A stretch of 64,000 nucleotides of DNA from Nephromyces sp. MM_2019 (Eukaryota; Apicomplexa; Aconoidasida; Nephromycida), in assembly GCA_015657535.1 (NCBI GenBank), contig JADHZB010001950.1, positions 80,372 through 144,371 of the forward strand, read 5' to 3'. The position numbers and the translations under genes were made by a program. How positions within the stretch are numbered: position 1 is the first letter of the stretch; every line of letters starts with the position of its first letter. Positions 27,101 through 39,104 of the stretch are shown one piece after another. The notes beneath the pieces were generated by a model. The model searched no databases. It saw nothing but the letters and a program-made list of their open reading frames with translations, and had not been told where the DNA came from.

Positions 27101-28609
27101 GCAAGCTTTTTTTAGTACAAAAGAACACCTTCACTCCTTAGCTTCAAGCAAAATTACGACTTTTTATTTCACAGCTAAATGAATAGAGACGCATTTTCGT
27201 TTAAACATCAAAATGGAGCTGCGCAGTACTACTTAAGTCAAAACACACTGGTTAAAATCATCAAAAATCTGCAATTAGCACAAAAAAATGTGTAAATTCC
27301 AGATTTGAAAGAGAAATGATGGCACTCAGCTGCATACGGTTCAGAAAGTGAAACTGCTAAGTTCATCTTTAGTAAAAGTAAGCAAAGGAAAGATGCGTCG
27401 AAAAAGTCTTGGGTAAAAGATTCAAAGTAGTACATTTTGACAAAACTGAAGACCTTTTTTTTACAGCTTAACTAATGGTAGGTATACCATATTAAAAATA
27501 GGGTTTATGCGAATAATCGGGATGGCAGCTATCCAGTCTAACGCATCCTGAATGTGAAGGCCACGAATCTGCCAAAAAAAAAGAAAAGAGGAAGCTTAAA
27601 AAATTGTATGGTTTAGACAAAAACAATTAAAAATTTATACGGTGCTGAGAAAGCGTAAGACTAACCACTAATTTCTTACAGCGACTATTTCATACATTAA
27701 TCAAAGCCCAATAATAGAGACAATACTCAAAAATCAGCCAATTCAGCATAAAACTAGTATTTTCCCAAAAGTAATACTTTGTTAAAGAGCAGATTTTATT
27801 TGGGGAAGTGTACCATGAATATATCGCTCAATATGCACACTACGGCAGGTGTACTAACTAAAAAAAAACTCTGAAAAAATCTAGCAGAAAGGCTTCCAGC
27901 TGCATGACGCATTATTGCAAACGCTGTTTGCGATACAATTTTTTGATGCCGCAAAAAAAAATGCCGTGAAGCAGAGATTCTCAAAAAGTGGTGTACTTTG
28001 TAAAGTAAATCTATAAATCATTTTCTTTGAAAGATATTTTCTATAGTTGTTAATTTCAACATATCAATACTAAAATGGGTAACTTATACAAATTACTTTC
28101 TAGAAATGTTTTTTCGTTACAAGAGTCAGGAGGATGCTAGAAAAATCCGTTGCTTCCATATATTGACGGGACTAGATATTGGAAAAAAGCATCACAAACT
28201 TCCTTGAAATGTAAAACACCAGAATGGCAAAAATATAAAAAACACTTAAAATTTTTATTAAAACTCTCTTAATATTACGGCGACTATCAACTTGATGCAT
28301 CTAAATAATCTCAAAAGAGCTGGCAAGCTAGCAGCCTTTTTTACGAGGAAATTTTATCCCATCTTTTCATACATAAAATCACAAATTGAGAAGGTGCATA
28401 TATGATATATATGCATGCAGTTAAACAAGTTTGAAAGAAAATAACGCCTAGGCAGCAAGATGATGTGTAGGCAATGGGAAAAGATGCTTTATACTCTGAT
28501 TTCATGGCCGGGGAAAATTCGAAAATTGCCAGATTTCACGAAATAGCTTAGACGTGGGGCGCAAAAAATTTACCAGTCTACAGAACATTTGGAGGTTACG
28601 CTGAGACAT
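21183..28609 (-). CDS. Unrecognised spliced gene, incomplete model
   Basis: Several short minus-strand segments look like exons, but I could not chain them completely. A possible first exon at 28609-28574 (MSQRNLQMFCRL, donor GTAAAT) starts with ATG. The best exon is 27568-27488, an 81-base phase-0 segment: acceptor TTTGGCAG, reading GLHIQDALDWIAAIPIIRI, donor GTATAC. Another is 26145-26082 (LNWARHQCVNDFRADSSR, donor GTAAGT). A candidate terminal exon is 21268-21183, reading DGNPLMFFAYLHKYQTF and ending in TAG. Hydrophobic frames near 24300-24620 and 25105-25293 suggest membrane segments. Introns would be T-rich on the coding strand, as in TRM1 and TECR. Whether this is one gene or two is unknown, and no family is recognised. 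Confidence 0.35.
24662..24765. repeat. Degenerate ACACGCC(A)AAC repeat tract
   Basis: A loose array of ACAAGCGCTAAACACG, AACGCCACACACA and AACGCCAAACACG motifs on the plus strand, probably a decayed minisatellite in an intron. Confidence 0.6.
26461..26572. repeat. 28-base minisatellite, four copies
   Basis: Four head-to-tail copies, beginning at 26461, 26489, 26517 and 26545, of a 28-base unit that starts GATGCAATGAGAGAAAGTTG and ends in CACACACA. Copies appear identical and have no spacers, so this is a minisatellite and not a CRISPR array. Confidence 0.95.
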
Positions 28610-28732
28610 TTTTAGATTCTTGATACTGTATGTCCAGAGACCCTCAGGTTCATAAGAGGCAGGCTGTTAAAGCAGACAAAAAAAAATTTCATGAAGATGA
28701 CAGATAATTTCCCAAAGCCACTCATGGAGATA

Positions 28733-30151
28733 TCATGATTGCGAAACTATCGATAGACTTGCCTGAGAAGCTGCAGTATTATGAGCATACGCATCATTAG
28801 CTCTTCGTGGTAGAATATTCTTCTTCACAAATCTTGCCCTGTTCAATTTCTTAATTATCTTTTTACGCCACCTGAAATTATAACAGACAGTATTAATTTG
28901 ATTAATGAGCATACAAAAATATTTTCATGTCCCCAACGTATCAATTTTAAACTCGTAGCCAATTAGAAGAGCCTGCCCAAAATAACTCCAAACTATATGA
29001 TGCAAACGAATTAGAGAAAAAGCGATACTCCTACCAAGCTCAGTTATGTAGGCGATAAGGAACTACTACTACGGACACAGCAGGGGATGCAGACCACGAA
29101 GGCTGAAGCGAAAGGAATTCTATTAAGCTCACTGCTCTGCAAAATTGTGCTTAATCCAAGGCGCTATTCCAAGCAATTCACACTGCTTTGCTCATACAAA
29201 AAAATTTAATTAAAACTTCACTGCCAAAATGGTAATAAAAGCGAGGCATTACAAGCATTAGAGCTTGAAATGAAAGAAACCACACTGCAATGCAAAAACA
29301 ACGTAATATCTTTAATCAAATGGCAAAACGTATAACCGCGGAAAGACACTGTTGCAACGAAGTTTCATCAAGGGCGCAACAGCTCCATGATCCGCAGACA
29401 CTAGATCAATGCCCAACCACTTCAGTTTTGAATCGTCACGTTCTCAAAAAAAACAAAGCCTTACGACAATCGCAAAAGCAAGCAGGACAAAGGTTAGGGT
29501 AGGAATTTTTATAACGAAGAAAAAAAAGCATATATTGAGTCCTAGTATAATTACTGTAGTATAATATTAAAGGTTTGTACATTCTGCTACTGTTTGGATT
29601 AAAATTTCATTTAGACATTTTGCTTCTCTATTTACTTTTTCTAGTTCTTGTACTAGTGCAAATTTTTTATTTGGATCCAGTCTATACTTTACATAATCCT
29701 TACAAAAAAACCTTGGCGAAAATTAAACGTACCAGTAGGTTCCTTTCCGCCGAAAGTACGGATTACGAAGCTGCAGGTTAGTATTTTTGGTACCAGAAAA
29801 ACATCGTGTACCGATGTCATTGCGGCGCTCACTATTAGCAAAGTTCCAACAGGTATGTACGGAGTATGGGTAAGGCAACACAGGGTTAACAGATTCCCTT
29901 AAACTCGAATTACTCGAGGAAATATAATATGCATTGCGATGTGCATTGGTAGGCAGAGAGCTATGAAGACATCTCACACTTCCAAGTTCAGCTTGCATAG
30001 CCGGAAGTAACGAGGGGAATTGAATGCTTCGCCCAGAGAATACAAATAAATTTTCCGGTCTTCCATTACAGTAAGAAGCGAAAGTTTTCCACCGAACAGA
30101 GCTGACAGTTATTGCCGCTGCGCCGCCACAAAGCTTCCGTAGTGGTAGCAT
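28733..30151 (-). CDS. Probable mitochondrial protein with basic C-terminus (185 residues)
   Basis: Family not recognised. Two exons, 30151-29733 and 28871-28733, joined by donor TG|GTACGT and acceptor AATTTCAG in matching phase, give 558 bases with ATG start and TGA stop. The N-terminal ~130 residues are rich in Arg, Ser and Ala, with few acidic residues, starting MLPLRKLCGGAAAITVSSVR. This fits a mitochondrial presequence. The C-terminal part is strikingly basic: NPYFRRKGTYWW, RKKIIKKLNRARFVKKN and LPRRAND. A mitochondrial ribosomal or other RNA-binding protein is a reasonable inference, but no specific family can be named. The long first frame and the clean splice support a real gene. Confidence 0.6.
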
Positions 30152-30638
30152 TGATCAAATCTGCTGTATCCCCTCAGGTACTATATCACAGAAAAAAGAT
30201 ATTTTCTTGCTGAGTCAAAGCGAAAGGGTGGGTATAGTAGCTGCCAGAACCAGAAAATGTTCATGAGCAGACTACGCGGGTCTCTCCTTAGAAGTCAGCA
30301 TCAATATTAATAAAGTTGCCGTTGTGGAAGTACTTGAACACAAGCAATGGAAATCATCTTATGCACGCTAATGCTGCAGTCTTAACCTTCGACTTGAGAG
30401 AAGTATCGCTGAGAAGGCTCTACTATCACAATGTTTGACACGTGTTCTTGTAATCATACTCAAAAGCCCTTTGTCCCCGAGATTGTATGGAAGCATGGCA
30501 GTCTTACTTTTTGACGATGTGAGGCACTTATTGCATCTAAGCGACGTACACGGAAGCTGAGCTGTGCGTAAGTTACAGAAATGATGATATTAGAGACTGG
30601 CAGCGCGGATCGAGAAGTACCAAGGAGGGACTAAGCAC

Positions 30639-32560
30639 TCAGTCATTTCTGGGCGGAAATGTAAACTGATAGCGAGGAAATAGTCCATCAAATGCTTGCA
30701 GAGGGAAGTCTGCTAGCCCTTTTCTAAAATGAAAGGAAATCAAAGTCAAGGCAATGCAGCATTCTTTGCTGTTCTAGTTGGATAATTGCGAGTATTTCGC
30801 GTTATTTCGAATTCCCATTTGCTGGGTCAATCAAATAAAAACTAAGGCCTAAAAATCTGAGGGCTTATGGCATCTTCATGTACCAATGTGACGCTAAGAA
30901 TAAGTTGCAGAACAAACTAATAATTTTTACACACCTGGCTCTACAGATGCCTTCAGTAAAATAAGAGATGCAATTTTATGTTAGCATCGCAACTGAAGCA
31001 AATGATTGTACGGAAAGCCAGTGAGGGCAAGAAATTCTAGTCTCCGTTAATGGTGCATGAGAATGAGTGTATGCACGCTTCCGCATTATGCTCATATAAA
31101 CAAAAGCATTATAGTCCACTGCATACCTGCTCTTCGTGAAACCGGGATGAGGCTTCACCGCTAGTTTGGTAGAATCCAAAGGTTGCTGTGTCATTCCGCA
31201 TGAAAATTTCGAATCATTTCGGGATAAGCATACCAAAGCTAAGGTGGTAGAAGATAGTTGGAGATTTTTGTTACGCCATCACTTTCATCGCACCGATTTT
31301 ATCCAGGGTTTCACGACGGTTTTGCTGCTTCCATAGATATCCAAGGGAAAACGCAGTCATAAAATTGTTAAGCTAAATGGAGATGGAAAAAGATATGTAG
31401 GGCAGAATCACTTATACTGCGCTGCTATGAAGTTTCCCTGTGCCAATGCATCTAGTTTATTAAGTTACACGAATAGCTTGCCAAAGGATTCGAAGGCACA
31501 CACTACCACCGATGGACCATGATTTCCTCGAAGAGATACAAGAAAAAATTTTTTTTTTGTTTGTCTTTAGATGTGCAACTCTGATCGCATATAATCCTAA
31601 GCAGAAACTTGCACTCGTATCTATTTTTTCAATAGATACTTTCGTAGGTAATAAAGGCATGTCCTAGACAATATTCCCTTAAACGACGATAACTTGCACT
31701 AAAATATCCTGAAGAGTAAAATTTACTTTCCCAACACAGGGCACACTTTTATTCCAAAAACAGATTTTGCAGATATATTTCGATGTGTTTTTCCGTTTAA
31801 TTTTCGATGAAGGAGATAGACATACTTTTTTACGCGTATTATTCACACAGCAAAACTGTTTTATAATACCAAATAAAGTTGAAAATTATACGCAAAAATA
31901 CTGAAACACCTAAAATCTTGGCAACAGGAAGGGGAGGATACAAAAACACGAGCGTAAATATACTTGGAAGATTTCCGGGATGAAAGAAAAATGTGCATTT
32001 CATATCACTTTACTTATAAATTTTTCCTGTAACAGGAAAGGGAAAATATCCGTAATTATGGTGGTGATCCAAATATTCAAAGCTTAACCATGCAATAGTA
32101 GCTATTTTTAGCCCTATGCTTAATGAGTTTTATCAATGTCTTCCTGGCTCCAAATATTTACCGCAGCATTGAAAATAATCAAAATAGATTCTCACAGTTA
32201 ACGAAGAAGTCCCACCCAATAGCTTTGGGGATAGCAGTATGTCATTAAAAAAGACTTCATAATATTTAATGCCAATCATTATTTAATCATGTTTTAACTG
32301 TTTCATTGCCCTTTTCTGACAGTACAAAAACATTAGAAGCTGAAACAGTATTACTACAAATTATGTGCGGAGAAGCGGATACGAAAACCTTTTGTACCAC
32401 TCCAGTAAAAAGCCGGAAAGAAACCGAAAGTGTGTACAAGCAGTGTAGCGAAGTAGGAAGATAATCTTTTTCGAAAGAGGCTAGTATTGTACTGACTATG
32501 CATAATGTGCTGAAGGAATGCACGTGATGGCACTGGCACTGCTACACTTTTGACTCGCAT
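30639..32560 (-). CDS. Small protein with one hydrophobic segment (122 residues, three exons)
   Basis: Family not recognised. Exons 32560-32389, 31238-31127 and 30723-30639 join with matching phases (1, then 2) to give 369 bases, ATG to TGA. The acceptors before exons 2 and 3 have good pyrimidine tracts (TTCTACCACCTTAG and TTTCCTTTCATTTTAG). The N-terminus MRVKSVAVPVPSRAF, followed by HSQYNTSLFRKR, is basic and free of acidic residues, like a mitochondrial presequence. A hydrophobic stretch SSYFATLLVHTFGFFPAFYW follows at about residues 34-53. The hydrophilic tail ends LFPRYQFTFPPRND. The layout resembles small lineage-specific subunits of mitochondrial membrane complexes, which is inference only. 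Confidence 0.5.
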
Positions 32561-34251
32561 ACAAGAAAGTTTTGCAGGAGTAAAGAGAACAGAGCTGATA
32601 AACCTGCCTTATTTTCCCTGATGCAACTATATAATGCATAGTTTTCTGAGTTTTGTTGAATAATATTAATGCACATAATTTCAGCGTAAACGCAAGGTGG
32701 GAAATTATTTAAGAATATGTTTTATCATGAGCAATTTATTTCCTGCTCGCTACATGACAGTCGCATCTACCACTCTAGAAGTTGCAAGTGTGATGTAATT
32801 TTACAAAAGTGTTTGTTTTTAGTATTGTGATAGGAAAAAAAAGCGACATGCAACGCATTACCGAAACGTAAAGCTACTAGCATTTATTTTAGAAATGCTA
32901 CCACAATAATTCAAATTGGCTTGACGTTCTCTTTGCAGTACATAACGGCTATGCTAACTTATACAGGAATGCAATTGAGGATTCCCATAAGGATAAAAAC
33001 TGCTCTACCTTATTTATAGTATAGCAAGTATCAGCTTAGAAGCCGAAAAGGACGCAACACTCGTTACGGGAAAAAATGGAGTACATTTTTTTATAGCTCT
33101 TCAGAGTGCCAGAAGAAAACTTTTTCATCCGCATGATTCTTAAATAAGACGGAAATAGAAAAAAATGTGTTTGTATAAAATCTGCAGCATACTTAACTAA
33201 CTTGGTCGAATATCGTTCTAAACTACCTAGACAAAGCGTACAAAGCTCAAAAAATTCCCAGTAGCTTTAAAGCTTGCTGATGCTTTTAGACTTAATAACT
33301 TGCTTCGGATTGTACATAAACATGCCAAGCTAATAACAAGAAGTGATATTCATATGTAAAATTTCATTTGCTGTCAATTCGGCATAGCATATAAACTTTT
33401 AAAATTCATCTTAGCCTCGAGAATATATACCTTGCTTTTGGGACATTCCTTATACTTGATTTTGCTTGCTGATGCGACTGATAAAACAAATAAATGATCA
33501 AGCAAGACATCTAACAGCACGATTACTTTCAGCTGCATTGCCTCGTCCATTCTTCTATACTGCATCACCACTTAAGACATGGCGAAGCGATCAATAATGA
33601 AGTACATTACTTAGCTGCTACAATATGAATATGAATTGCTTTTCTGCTCCCTTTAGTCCTCACTGCTTAAATTCATATTATAACTTCTTATTCGATTTGT
33701 GTTTAATGGCCCAAAGGCTTGGTAAGGCCGTGCCAGAATACTCGTTTCGCAGCAATGCTCTCACTGCCGCTGTTACGTAAAAGTCGACTATACTTTCAAA
33801 CTTGAAACTTGAGAATTTACTGTCCTATCAGCTGAGTTTGCCTTCAGCAAATTTGAACCGGTCCGCAAGCTTCTAATGGGCAAGCGCGCCTCACCGTATT
33901 GACCATTGTCATTCCCTCCCATCGCTAGCGCTTTCGCCTAAATTGTTCGTTGAAATGCCGCATTACGCGATGGCATATTCTTTCCTTTTCTCCTCAAATA
34001 AATGTAATTAATAAGGTTGTTTTCTTGCGCCAGCGGTGATACTGGCAAGTACCAGACCACGAAGTGTGATTCCCTATGTCATAGCTACATTGCGTGCTGC
34101 ACTTTGTGCCCCTGGGAGCCTGCATTAAAAGATTTTTAGTTTGAGCAGTACTTTTTTATGATTGAAATTTGCTCTCCAGGTTCTTGGGAATTTATATCAC
34201 CTAGCGCGTAAAACATATAGTACCTGCTTAAAGAACACAGAGAGTGTCACG
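32561..34251. other. Intergenic stretch upstream of the FAM136A-like gene
   Basis: Mostly AT-rich. A minus-strand frame from 33565 (MQYRRMDEAMQLKVIVLL...) ends at a strong donor, AGCAAG|GTATAT, near 33431 and might be a first exon, but I could not find its partner. The GC-richer part from 33720 to 34160 probably holds the promoter of the plus-strand gene that follows. Confidence 0.35.
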
Positions 34252-35144
34252 ATGGCTGCCCTTCCATCTAAGTCCCTAACTTCTCGTACCTCAGACTTTC
34301 AGGCCCGAATTGATGCAATGATTAATTCGATTACTCATGCTGGGCTCCCACTACAGAGAAAAGCCTTTCAGTGCTGCGTAGATTGCTTCCCTAATTACGA
34401 TAGTTTAGTCCCTAAAGAAGCACCAAAAAGTCCAGCCTTATCTGGAAAGAGCGCTTCTGAGTCTCCTGATGAATACGATGCCATTTCTCGTTGCATCCAG
34501 GAATGTCAAAAGCCGTCGGAGCAGTTTTCCAGCTCAATGCAGAATGAGATGCAGATGCTTCAAAACAATCTTCATGCATGTCAGCAGGTGCCATTAAATA
34601 TTAATGATTAACAAGCTTGTCGCATGTGAAAGATGCCACGAATTTTCGCAAACATGATCTCTCTCAGTTGATAAATGGCGTTGCGCGCGCTCTGTTTAAA
34701 ACAAGCCCAAAGCTCTTCGTTACGTTCATGGGCTTTATAATGAAATTTTGGCCGTTCTTCACAGATTCCGCTTCCTTTTGCTGAATTCTGTTATTATCTA
34801 TGAGTAGCATATACTGTTTGCTGCATTTCATAAGTCGCGAAGATATTTCTCTTTTTACTTCTTCGTTTGGTTTGCTCTTCGAGCTTGATTATGCTTTTCC
34901 TCTCTTCTGTTTTTCTAAAAAGCTCATGCCTTTCACGCTGTTTTTTTTCAATATTTGACTCCTGCAGGTATGTTTTAATCGGTTTGCCCCACTTTTAAAT
35001 GATGGAAAGAGTACTAGTGATCGAGGAAAGATAGAACAAGACATGGAGCAATGTGTATCCCAGTGTTTTGACCAATATGAGCCTTTTATCAACGAAATTT
35101 CTCAGCGAATGCAGTCACTACTGAACAAGCTGTCTTCTGCTTAA
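34252..35144 (+). CDS. FAM136A: FAM136A-like (DUF842) twin CX3C protein
   Basis: FAM136A homologues are small mitochondrial intermembrane-space proteins with CX3C cysteine pairs that form disulfide-bonded helices; a chaperone or quality-control role has been proposed. Exons 34252-34587 and 34968-35144, joined CAG|GTGCCA...CTGCAG|GTATGT in phase 0, encode 170 residues. Four CX3C pairs are visible: CCVDC, CIQEC, CQQVC (created exactly at the splice junction) and CVSQC. Surrounding residues match the family: LQRKAFQCCVDCF, SRCIQECQKPSEQF, QNEMQMLQNNLHAC and EQCVSQCFDQY followed by a final amphipathic helix. No N-terminal presequence is needed for this import route. The ATG at 34252 is chosen. 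The frame is open upstream to 34162, but only from a TTG codon. Confidence 0.85.
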
Positions 35145-36856
35145 AATTTTCCCCTGGTTTTGCGCCGTAATTTCGTTTTTTGGGTGAGCAAGAGTTTAAT
35201 GTATTTCCTTTTTTTTTATTTTTATTGCGAAAAACTCACGGTAGCTGGAGGTTGCCTTTAATTATTTCCTTTGCTATTCTGCTGGTGAGGTCTTTGATCA
35301 GCTACTGGCAACCAGGACTAATACTTTATACTTTATTCCTATCATTATGCTATTGCAAATTCCTATTAGTGAGTTATTTCTATTATCATGTAGCTGTGGT
35401 ATCTGCTAGGTGGCTACTTAGTTTTATTAGGAGTAAAGTTTGTACATTGTTTGCTCAAATTTTCCTCTATAACTGTTGCTACAAAAGCACCAGATGCTTG
35501 AGCATAATGTTGCTGCTATTTTTCAGGGTATAATTCGATAGGCCTAGAGATATGGTATGAGTCCCTTGCAGGACAGTGGAGGCTTGTATGATAAGAGTAT
35601 GAGAAATTTGGCTTTGACGGATGATTCGCCTGGAAATTGTAGTTCTTCGCTTAGAATTTGTAGGAAGAAATGCTAATGGGCAGTTTCCTCTAATTAGACG
35701 CTTTGAAGTAACGCACTTTGGCTAAATTACGTGTACTAATTACGCTAAATGCTTGTTTAGGTTGGATAAACTTATGCACCCGCCGTTTGGACTCCTTAAA
35801 ATTTACTTTTCCCTTTTTTGTGGTATTACCCATAATTGAAGAGCGATTGAAGTAAAACAAGATTTATGCTTTACAGAATATGCTCAAATTTGCGCTCACA
35901 CTTAGCCGCGTTAGAATTTTGTTTTTTTTGGGATTAGAAGATAATACTAAAGAACTGTTAACGCGTAACTGTCGCGAAATTTTATGCGCTTATTACTATC
36001 CTGTTTTAGCTTCTCTGCCAAAGCGTTTCACTAGTGGTTCCTTTTGTTTATTTTTACAAAGGGGGTGTTGTGACTTCTTGATCAGATTTGTGAGGCATGC
36101 TGCATGATACGATATCCCTGTGTTGTTATATCTATGATAAATAGAGATAATTCATTTCTGCACTTCCATGCTTCGTCTACCTTATTGATTTTTTGTCCCA
36201 ATAATCAATTGGAAGCCCGTTGACGCGGTTCGGTATACTAATTTTAATCTGGGAAATAACTGGTATTTTTTTACATCTGAAGGCAACTATGAATTGCTAG
36301 CCAACTTACGTTAATATATCGGGGTAAAGATTGCATTCGTTGCCGAACAGATCCTGCTTTTTGTGTGTTACTGTTGACAGAAGGTTTTTTGGTTATTTTA
36401 TTTATTGACTGAAACTAGCCTTTTAATTCGTCCTCAGGTTGTTGCGAGGTCGTGGGATAACTTGATTTTATACTTTAGGATTTACGCTTCATGCTTTTGC
36501 AGCTGCTTGCACAACGTTATATGTATCTTCGGAATACTCTGAGCATGAGCTGTATTTATAGTTCATGGTAGAGGTTTTATGAGGAACTTTTTCTCGTTTT
36601 GTAACACAGTTGTCAAGTATGTGCGGTGGCAGAATTGCAAGCTTTTTCACTGGAAGCAGGTCATAGCATTTCTATTGGTCCACTTTCATAATTGCGGCAA
36701 CATTTAATATGGTATACGCGTGTAAGAAGCAGCCAGTTACATATTCCACTAAAGGAAATTTAGTGTACCCCTTGCCTTACTGGTGCTGAGCGATGTAAGC
36801 CATGTGGGGTTGATTTACACACTTGCGCATATTTTGCCTCTCATTTCAAGCCTGAA
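35145..36856. other. T-rich region downstream of FAM136A-like
   Basis: The plus strand is T-rich, as in 3' untranslated or intronic DNA here. Frames at 35180-35533 and 35880-36107 are rich in Leu, Phe and Cys, as expected from T-rich DNA, and lack splice or homology support. No gene called. Confidence 0.4.
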
Positions 36857-37433
36857 TCACCGCTGGTTAAGATTTTGTTCTGTAGACTTTTCATTCAATA
36901 TTTCATAAGACCAACCCCCTGATTGTGGCTGCGATGAGCTGTGAATGAGCAATGATTGAGGCGCTCTCGAGTGTTCTAAAAAGCCCTGCATACCGCAGTG
37001 GTATTCCAACTCAAAGCACTTATCCCTGCTGACAACGCAAAGCCATTGCTTTGTGAAAATCCAATCAGTGGATATTTTTCTGTTGAGCACTTCACAAGAT
37101 TAAAAAAATTTAGAATTCAAGCTTAAGCCAGTGCAATGTATTATGCTTTCAATCTTTTTTTTGATGGGGTAAGAAGTCAAGTTGGGGGATATCATCAGGT
37201 ATTCTCGCCGTTCAATAAATCCGGAAAAATTTTTAACGCAACGCGGTCATTTTGATCTCTCTAGCCAGTAAAATATTTTCCAAATTGTTTCGCTGGTCAT
37301 CGTGTCGAGATTTGGTCCTGTACCAGCCTTTAAGTTGGATGGTATGTGTCTTGCTAGCTATCGCAGCGCCTAGAGTTGGAGTATGAGAGACTCTTGAGCC
37401 TCTGCTACACTGAGGCATGTCTATACACAGCAT
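36857..37433 (-). CDS. Unrecognised two-exon protein (142 residues)
   Basis: Family unknown. Exon 1 (37433-37238) begins MLCIDMPQCSRGSRVSH and continues to REIKMTAL. Exon 2 (37089-36857) contains ISTDWIFTKQWLCVVSRD, CFELEYHCGMQGFLEHS and QPQSGGWSYEIL, and ends in a stop. The phase-1 junction TTGC|GTTAAA...GTGAAG|TG is consistent but both sites are only moderate. Both frames have ordinary, non-repetitive composition and sit in the same orientation as the next small gene. Alternative acceptors nearby would change two or three residues. Treat as a plausible but unproven gene. Confidence 0.4.
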
Positions 37434-38284
37434 GGTAAGCGAAAGAAACAGCTTTAAGGAGGCATTACGCTATGCAATGCTTGAATTTGTAGAACATTCG
37501 TATATCCGCGCTAACATATAACTAAGTGCCACGAAGAATCACGTTCAGTGCATCTGATGAGTCGGCGCTGCAAGTAATCATTTGCGTGAGCACTACTTTA
37601 CTATCTTACGCAGCTACGAAGCGGCCCTCAGAAGCAGCGGGGCTATCGTGTAATACTCAGTGTATACCTGTTTAAAAGTGACTGCCGTGAGTTGAAGCGT
37701 AGTTAAGGTGGTTGCTCTTGGAGCATCCCTAGTCTCCTGAGTGCTAAACTTAATTCTAGCTTCATGGGCCTATGCTGCGGCTACCTGCCAACCCGCAGGT
37801 TACCCTATACTGAACGTGAAACAATTTGGAAATTACAGATATCGCCCAGCATATCACGGTTGTGTTTGTGACTGAACCGCTAATACACACTTTGAACCCT
37901 GAACAAGCAGCTATTTCTCTGCTTCCAGCTGCTTAGAAAATAGGTTAATTCCCGTTGAGTTCTACAAAACTTGCTGCACAGAAGAGGATTCCTACGGGCC
38001 CGGTTGAAGCCATGGCATTTAACGAAGATGCCAAGGGCTATTACTATGGTGTCCAAGAAACTCGGGAACCATAACCTTTGCAGAAAATATATTAGCCTTC
38101 AGTATTTTCACTGCTTCGACTGAAGGAGGAGCACAACCTTCACCCTTCTAGCTCGCTCAGTATTTACATAGTGACAGGAATTCCCTGGGCAAATAACACT
38201 CTTGCTTTACCAAATTGTGCCGGACGTAAAAATTTGGTTACGATGTCAGTCGTAATGTCTTCCTGGGAAATTTTGGACATTAGC

Positions 38285-38470
38285 CTATAGACGTGGGGCG
38301 CCAATTAGTTTGGTGGGGACTATTACAGGGGCAGTGTACTCCGGCAAACGTGCTGCTCTGCGTGCCTCCATGTGCTGTTCAGCTGTCAAAACGTTAAGAT
38401 CAGCAACTCCAAGAATGAAGAATAAAACGCTAAATGTTGCACACCCTATAATAGCAGCAATTCCCTTCAT
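38285..38470 (-). CDS. Small single-pass membrane protein (61 residues)
   Basis: A single-exon frame with ATG at 38470. Residues 1-28 form one hydrophobic segment (MKGIAAIIGCATFSVLFFIL). A charged, Pro-rich tail follows: LTAEQHMEARRAARLPEYTA, then PVIVPTKLIGAPRL. The pattern is that of small accessory subunits of respiratory or ATP synthase complexes, or of a small secretory-membrane protein; I cannot name it. It lies about 630 bases from, and divergent to, the SET-domain gene, so the two may share a promoter region. Confidence 0.5.
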   Translation of the reverse strand: MKGIAAIIGCATFSVLFFILGVADLNVLTAEQHMEARRAARLPEYTAPVIVPTKLIGAPRL

Positions 38471-39104
38471 AACTTAGCGTTTTCACAGCGATTAGTTAAG
38501 TGGCAATTTTATGGCGTCTGCAAATCAACTGAGTACTCAAAAATGTCGCGGAAACGATCACAGTTCATTGGAGATGGAAGTGCCTGATGCTTTTAGCATA
38601 TGCACCGTGACAAAATAGAAGTTATGCAAGGGCGTCTACGCCACGAATATGAGCGAGGCTTGGGTAGAGTGGGCCGCTATGTTGCTGTTGACTTTTGGCT
38701 CATCTACCAGATCAGTGTAAGAATAGGAACACCTTACCTATTCAAGATACCCTCATAACATAATGAATTACTGAAATACACAGCTGTGCCGCATGATTAT
38801 ATTTTTTTAGCTCGTCTATTCCTTATGAAATTATGGCCTTCAAGTGCTTTCTGGGGGGCCTTGCATTGTTTGATTGCAGTCATCATGCCTCTGGTGGCTC
38901 CTGATGCTTTCGATGTACAAGTCTAGAAATTTGTATCGTAGAAAAGGGTACCCATTGTGAAGCATGACGTTGATGTTCCCACCTGAATGTCATTTTATTC
39001 CCAATGCTGCGAAAAATCCAAGACCTCATATTGTTTCCGTTTGATTGGAGAATTGTGTGGGAGCTACCACAGCGCAATGTAAAACATTTGAACCTGGCTT
39101 GCTA

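Noticed and set aside
31136..31236. Frame read on its own as an 86-residue protein
   Set aside because: It opens with TTG; it works better as the middle exon of the 30639-32560 gene.
34162..34251. Upstream extension of the FAM136A-like frame
   Set aside because: Opens with TTG; the ATG at 34252 begins the part that resembles the family.
35180..35533. 117-codon hydrophobic plus-strand frame
   Set aside because: Starts with a non-ATG codon in T-rich DNA after the FAM136A-like stop; hydrophobicity is expected from T-rich codons.
39045..39104. Upstream extension of the SET-domain frame
   Set aside because: The frame is open to 39045 but that codon is TTG; the first ATG, at 39105, places the signal-like segment at the true N-terminus.
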